A stretch of 16,577 bases of DNA, taken from assembly GCA_041557595.1 (NCBI GenBank), contig JBFFGE010000102.1:1-16577 (forward strand), read 5' to 3'. The notes under the pieces were generated by a model. The model was not told the origin of the DNA and searched no databases. It saw nothing but the letters and a program-made list of their open reading frames with translations. Of this stretch, positions 13,873 to 16,577 are shown one piece after another. Each line of letters opens with the position of its first letter. Within the stretch, counting starts at the first letter, position 1. The stretch is from JAOTYV01 sp041557595 (lineage in GTDB: Bacteria > Pseudomonadota > Alphaproteobacteria > UBA8366). The translations under genes and the position numbers were made by a program.

Positions 13873-13914
13873 TAGACCATTTCTTGCTTAAATAGACTCA
13901 AGTGAAATGGTCTA
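13873..13914 (+). terminator. Inverted repeat and probable terminator after csaA
   Basis: TAGACCATTTC (13873-13883) pairs perfectly over 11 bp with GAAATGGTCTA (13904-13914). Three further pairs (TTG with CAA) are possible past a small bulge. On the plus strand it is followed by TCTCTTTATCTTTACG, fairly T-rich. It starts 28 bases after the csaA stop and is unusually AT-rich for this window. Confidence 0.6.
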
Positions 13915-13943
13915 TCTCTTTATCTTTACGCAAATTCGTCGTC

Positions 13944-13962
13944 GCGAACCGTTTCGGTTCGC
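13944..13962. other. Short perfect hairpin in the csaA/kinase convergent gap
   Basis: GCGAACCG (13944-13951) and CGGTTCGC (13955-13962) pair over 8 bp with a three-base loop, 12 bases before the end of the kinase gene. Read on the minus strand there is no T tract after it. The arm CGGTTCGCT also occurs at 13862-13870, so the gap carries a direct copy of it. Confidence 0.5.
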
Positions 13963-13974
13963 TTGGGAATTGCT

Positions 13975-15297
13975 CTAGATCGGCAGCCGCACCCGAGCCC
14001 GCAGGCCGCCATGCGGCGACTCCTCGAGACTGATGTCGCCGCCATGGCTGCGCGCGATATCGCGTGCGATGGCGAGGCCAAGACCCGTGCCGCCGGTTTC
14101 GGGATTGCGCGATTCGTCCAGCCTGTGAAACGGTCGGAAGACGTCCTGGCGGTTTTCTTCCGGGATCCCCGGCCCGTCGTCGTCGACGGTCAGCTCGATT
14201 GCCTCGTCCCGGATGCCCGCGCGCACCCAGATATGTTTGCCGTAGCGGTTGGCGTTTGAAATGAGGTTGTCGATGCAGCGGCGCAGACCGTCCTTTTGCA
14301 CCGGCAGGGTAAGCATTCCTTCGCTGTGACAGTCGATTTCAGAGCCGTTGCGACGCCAGGCGGCGACGGCGGTTTCGATCAACTCGGACAAATCCGTGTC
14401 GACCGCGGGTTCATCGCCTTCGCCCCGCGCGAAGGTCAGATACCCCTCGATCATGGTCTCCATTTCGACCACATCGGCATTGAGTTCGCTGATCGCCGCG
14501 TCGTCGCCAAGCATTGCCAGTTGCAGTTTCATGCGCGTAAGCGGCGTGCGCAGATCGTGGCTGACGCCGGACAGCATATCGGTGCGCTGCCGGATTTGCC
14601 GGCTGATCCGCGCCCGCATGAGATTGAAGGCGGATCCCGCCTGCCGGACTTCCCGGGCGCCCGAGATATGAAATTCCTGATCGAGGCCGCGGCCCTTGCC
14701 AAAATGATCGGCGGCCGCCGCAAGCCTGCGGATCGGCCGGATCTGGTTGCGCAGGAAGATCACGGCGACGCCGATCAGGATCAACGAGGTCCCCACCATC
14801 CAGAACAACAGGATGTAGGTGGTCGAGCTGAACAACCGTTCGCCGGGTGCGATAATCGTCATCACGCCGTCCGGCAGTTGCACGTCGATGATGACCTTTT
14901 CCTTGAAGACGGTGGTGTCGATGATGAAGGGTCGCTGGATGCGTCCCTGCAAGGCGTGGGCGAGCGTCCGGTCGAGCAGGCCGCTGTATTCCTGTTTATC
15001 GTCCGGGAGGGTGGCGCCTGCGGTGAACGCCATTCGCAACTGCAGTTTTTGCTGCGCTTCGCGGAACAGGCGGTCGCGGGTTTCCGGCGCCTGGTCGTGC
15101 AGGGTTTCGCTGATGATCACCGCGATCTCGCCGGCAATCGCCCCGGTGAGCCGCCGGGTTATCGTTTCCCAATGTCGGTCGATGAAGATATGCGTCGCCA
15201 CCAGCTGCAACAGGATCAGCGGCGTCACCAGGATCATCAGGGCGCGCCCGAACAGCGTCTTGGGCAGAATGCGTTTGAACAGTTCGGAGGGGCGCAT
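13975..15297 (-). CDS. Sensor histidine kinase, EnvZ-like
   Basis: This 440-aa membrane histidine kinase pairs with the response regulator just upstream. Order of parts: membrane helix 1 (about 18-38); a periplasmic region of about 120 residues; helix 2 (about 161-182); a HAMP linker (about 183-236, starting RNQIRPIRRLAAAADHFGKG); a HisKA domain with phospho-acceptor His247 in SGVSHDLRTPLTRMKLQ; and an ATPase domain. The ATPase domain has an N box (DNLISNANRYGK, 343-354), a G1 box (DDDGPGIPEENRQDVFRPF, from 372) and a G2 box (GGTGLGLAIA, 402-411), all intact. The layout matches EnvZ-type kinases. The signal sensed is unknown. The ATG at 15295-15297 lies nine bases after the regulator stop, so the two are cotranscribed. 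The TAG stop sits in the motif GGAATTGCTCTAG. Confidence 0.93.
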   Translation of the reverse strand: MRPSELFKRILPKTLFGRALMILVTPLILLQLVATHIFIDRHWETITRRLTGAIAGEIAVIISETLHDQAPETRDRLFREAQQKLQLRMAFTAGATLPDDKQEYSGLLDRTLAHALQGRIQRPFIIDTTVFKEKVIIDVQLPDGVMTIIAPGERLFSSTTYILLFWMVGTSLILIGVAVIFLRNQIRPIRRLAAAADHFGKGRGLDQEFHISGAREVRQAGSAFNLMRARISRQIRQRTDMLSGVSHDLRTPLTRMKLQLAMLGDDAAISELNADVVEMETMIEGYLTFARGEGDEPAVDTDLSELIETAVAAWRRNGSEIDCHSEGMLTLPVQKDGLRRCIDNLISNANRYGKHIWVRAGIRDEAIELTVDDDGPGIPEENRQDVFRPFHRLDESRNPETGGTGLGLAIARDIARSHGGDISLEESPHGGLRARVRLPI

Positions 15298-15306
15298 CGT
15301 TCGGCC

Positions 15307-15999
15307 CTATTCGTCGGGCCGCAGCACGTAGCCGCGGCCGCGCACGGTTTGAAGGTATCGCGGCAGTTTGGGATTGGGCTCGATCTTGCGCCGCAGCCGC
15401 GTCACCTGAACGTCGATGGTCCGTTCGCTGCCCTTGATGTCGCAGCGCTGCGCGAGATCCGAACGGCTCAGCACCTGGCCGATATTCTCCGCCAGCGTTC
15501 GCAGCAGGCTGGTTTCCGTGGTGGTCAGGCGGATCGGCCCGTCGTCATTGACCAGCAATTCGCGCTCGGTCAGGAAGCGACAATGGCCAAGCACAATTTC
15601 GCCGACCACCGTCTCTTCGGTCGTTAGCGGACTGCGGCGCAATATCATGCGAATGCGCAGCAAGAGTTCGCGCGGCTCGAACGGTTTCGCCAGATAGTCG
15701 TCGACCCCGGCCTCCAAACCGTCGATTCGGGCCTCGACCTCGCCCATGGCGGTAAGCATGAGGATGGGAACGTCGTTCCCTGTACGCAGGGAGCGGGCAA
15801 GCGAGAGGCCGTCTTCGCCCGGCATCATCCGATCGAGCACGATCAGATCGAATTCCAGGGATTCGAGTTGATGCCGCGCTTGACCCGAATCGGCGGCAAC
15901 GGTAACCCGGAACCCGTTGTCCATGAGATATTTGCGAAGAAGGTCGCGCAGCCTTGTGTCGTCATCGACGACGAGGATGTGCGGCGGTTCGTGATCCAT
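15307..15999 (-). CDS. ompR: OmpR-family response regulator
   Basis: This 230-aa DNA-binding response regulator is phosphorylated by the adjacent kinase. The receiver domain (about 7-120) has the acidic cluster VVDDD (11-14), phospho-acceptor Asp56 in LIVLDRMMPGEDG, Thr83 in LMLTAMGE and Lys105 in DYLAKPFEP. The C-terminal winged-helix domain (about 132-228) shows IRLTTTETSLLRTLAENIGQVLSRSDLAQ and RTIDVQVTRLRRKIEPNPKLPRYLQTVRGRGYVL, the typical OmpR/PhoB recognition helix and wing. Full-length resemblance is closest to OmpR-type regulators annotated in alphaproteobacteria; the symbol is by family rather than proven function. The ATG at 15997-15999 has no Shine-Dalgarno but has a -10-like TATAGT at leaderless spacing. 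A MarR gene lies 62 bases upstream on the same strand. Confidence 0.88.
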   Translation of the reverse strand: MDHEPPHILVVDDDTRLRDLLRKYLMDNGFRVTVAADSGQARHQLESLEFDLIVLDRMMPGEDGLSLARSLRTGNDVPILMLTAMGEVEARIDGLEAGVDDYLAKPFEPRELLLRIRMILRRSPLTTEETVVGEIVLGHCRFLTERELLVNDDGPIRLTTTETSLLRTLAENIGQVLSRSDLAQRCDIKGSERTIDVQVTRLRRKIEPNPKLPRYLQTVRGRGYVLRPDE

Positions 16000-16005
16000 G
16001 GTGCG

Positions 16006-16011
16006 ACTATA
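16006..16011 (-). promoter_or_regulatory. Candidate -10 box for a leaderless ompR mRNA
   Basis: On the minus strand TATAGT (16006-16011, 5 of 6 to the -10 consensus) ends six bases before the ompR ATG. Transcription would then start at the A of the start codon. No Shine-Dalgarno is present. The -35 region has no clear match. It separates ompR from the upstream MarR gene. Confidence 0.38.
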
Positions 16012-16061
16012 CCACCGCTATCGGTTTCGCCGACAGGCGTGATCTGTCTCGGTCGCGTGGA

Positions 16062-16577
16062 TCAGCGCCGCGGAATCCAGTCCCGTTCGAAACGGGCGCG
16101 ATCTTCCGGTTGCGACATGATGCCGAGCATCACCTTCCGAAATCCTTCGACCGCTTCCGCGCCCGCGTCCCGATAGGCCCGGGCGATGCGGGCCCGCTGG
16201 TTTTCGGTCAGCAACCGCTCGAGCTCGAGGCCCTTATCGGTAAGCCGCAGCAGACGCTGGCGGCGATCCTGCGTGCCTTTGCTCTGGACGATGAATTCCT
16301 CCCGCACCAGTTGGCTGAGCACGCGGCTGAGGCTCTGCTTGGTAATCCGCAGGATATCCAAGAGGTCCGATACGGCCATGTCCGGATACCGGCCGACAAA
16401 ATAGATGACCCGGTGATGCGCCCGCCCGAAACTGTATTCAGCGAGGATTGCGTCCGGTTCGGCGGTGAAATCCCGGTACGCGTAGAACAGCAGCTCAATC
16501 CCCTGGCGCAGCTCCTCGTCGCGAAGAAACAAAGGATTTACGCCTGGCCGGCCCGTGGTGGACGGCGAAGATATGTC
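16062..16577 (-). CDS. MarR-family transcriptional regulator (5' end uncertain, probably beyond window)
   Basis: This is a winged-helix regulator of the MarR group, normally a dimer that binds a palindrome near its own or neighbouring promoters. The visible part reads LFLRDEELRQGIELLFYAYRDFTAEPDAILAEYSFGRAHHRVIYFVGRYPDMAVSDLLDILRITKQSLSRVLSQLVREEFIVQSKGTQDRRQRLLRLTDKG. It contains the dimer helix, the helix-turn-helix (TKQSLSRVLSQLVREEF) and the wing with DRRQRLLRLT. A TTG at 16530-16532 could start it (156 aa), but it has no Shine-Dalgarno. The frame stays open through 15 more codons to the window edge with no ATG or GTG, so the true start is probably outside. The stop is 62 bases before ompR. 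No drug- or phenolic-related target is visible here. Confidence 0.85.
   Translation of the reverse strand, partial: DISSPSTTGRPGVNPLFLRDEELRQGIELLFYAYRDFTAEPDAILAEYSFGRAHHRVIYFVGRYPDMAVSDLLDILRITKQSLSRVLSQLVREEFIVQSKGTQDRRQRLLRLTDKGLELERLLTENQRARIARAYRDAGAEAVEGFRKVMLGIMSQPEDRARFERDWIPRR

Noticed and set aside
14296..15627. A 443-codon plus-strand open frame opposite the two-component genes
   Set aside because: It lies opposite conserved kinase and regulator motifs; the translated product looks like noise.
1..16577. CRISPR array, tRNA or rRNA gene, insertion sequence or prophage
   Set aside because: No regularly spaced direct repeats, no cloverleaf or rRNA-like stretch and no transposase, integrase or phage protein could be seen on either strand.

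Overview
The window looks like an ordinary chromosomal segment of a GC-rich alphaproteobacterium, probably of the Rhodospirillales or a close relative. That placement is inferred from gene content and local gene order: petC next to mtnP; prs-rplY-pth-ychF; hldD-lgt-midA-pgeF; and an OmpR/EnvZ-type pair beside a MarR gene. It also rests on protein style, such as an L25 of the long Ctc type and a YbjN gene next to proC. I see no transposase, integrase, phage gene, CRISPR array, rRNA or tRNA.

Layout from left to right. (1) 1-2402, plus strand: the 3' end of petC (cytochrome c1), a terminator hairpin, then mtnP (methylthioadenosine phosphorylase) and a class I methyltransferase with a probable TTG start. 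(2) 2403-2595: a convergent gap with a 23-bp G/C-tract inverted repeat. (3) 2596-6680, minus strand, transcribed right to left: prs, rplY, pth, ychF and a single-domain rhodanese, that is, PRPP synthesis plus translation maintenance. (4) 6895-10655, minus strand: a very tightly packed run hldD, lgt, midA, pgeF and possibly a 22-codon hydrophobic ORF, mostly envelope functions (LPS heptose, lipoprotein lipidation, peptidoglycan quality control) plus a complex I assembly methyltransferase. (5) 10803-13845, plus strand: ubiK, a YbjN protein, proC, a TetR/COQ9-fold protein and csaA. (6) 13846-13974: a convergent gap with two hairpins. (7) 13975-16577, minus strand: a MarR-type regulator (5' end at or beyond the window edge), then an OmpR-family response regulator and its EnvZ-like histidine kinase.

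Themes. Respiration recurs: cytochrome c1, MidA/NDUFAF7-type complex I assembly, UbiK for ubiquinone synthesis. So do envelope building and sensing (HldD, Lgt, PgeF, OmpR/EnvZ) and ribosome upkeep (L25, Pth, YchF, CsaA). Promoter calls are -35/-10 matches read by eye and are only moderately reliable.

I found no clear new multi-gene system. The most interesting unexplained items are the possible small membrane or lipoprotein ORF after pgeF, whose junction repeats the 9-base midA-pgeF junction exactly; the G-quadruplex-capable palindrome at 2458-2508; the strong bulged hairpin upstream of pth; the structured convergent gap after csaA; and two regulator genes whose -10-like boxes sit at the spacing expected for leaderless transcripts.
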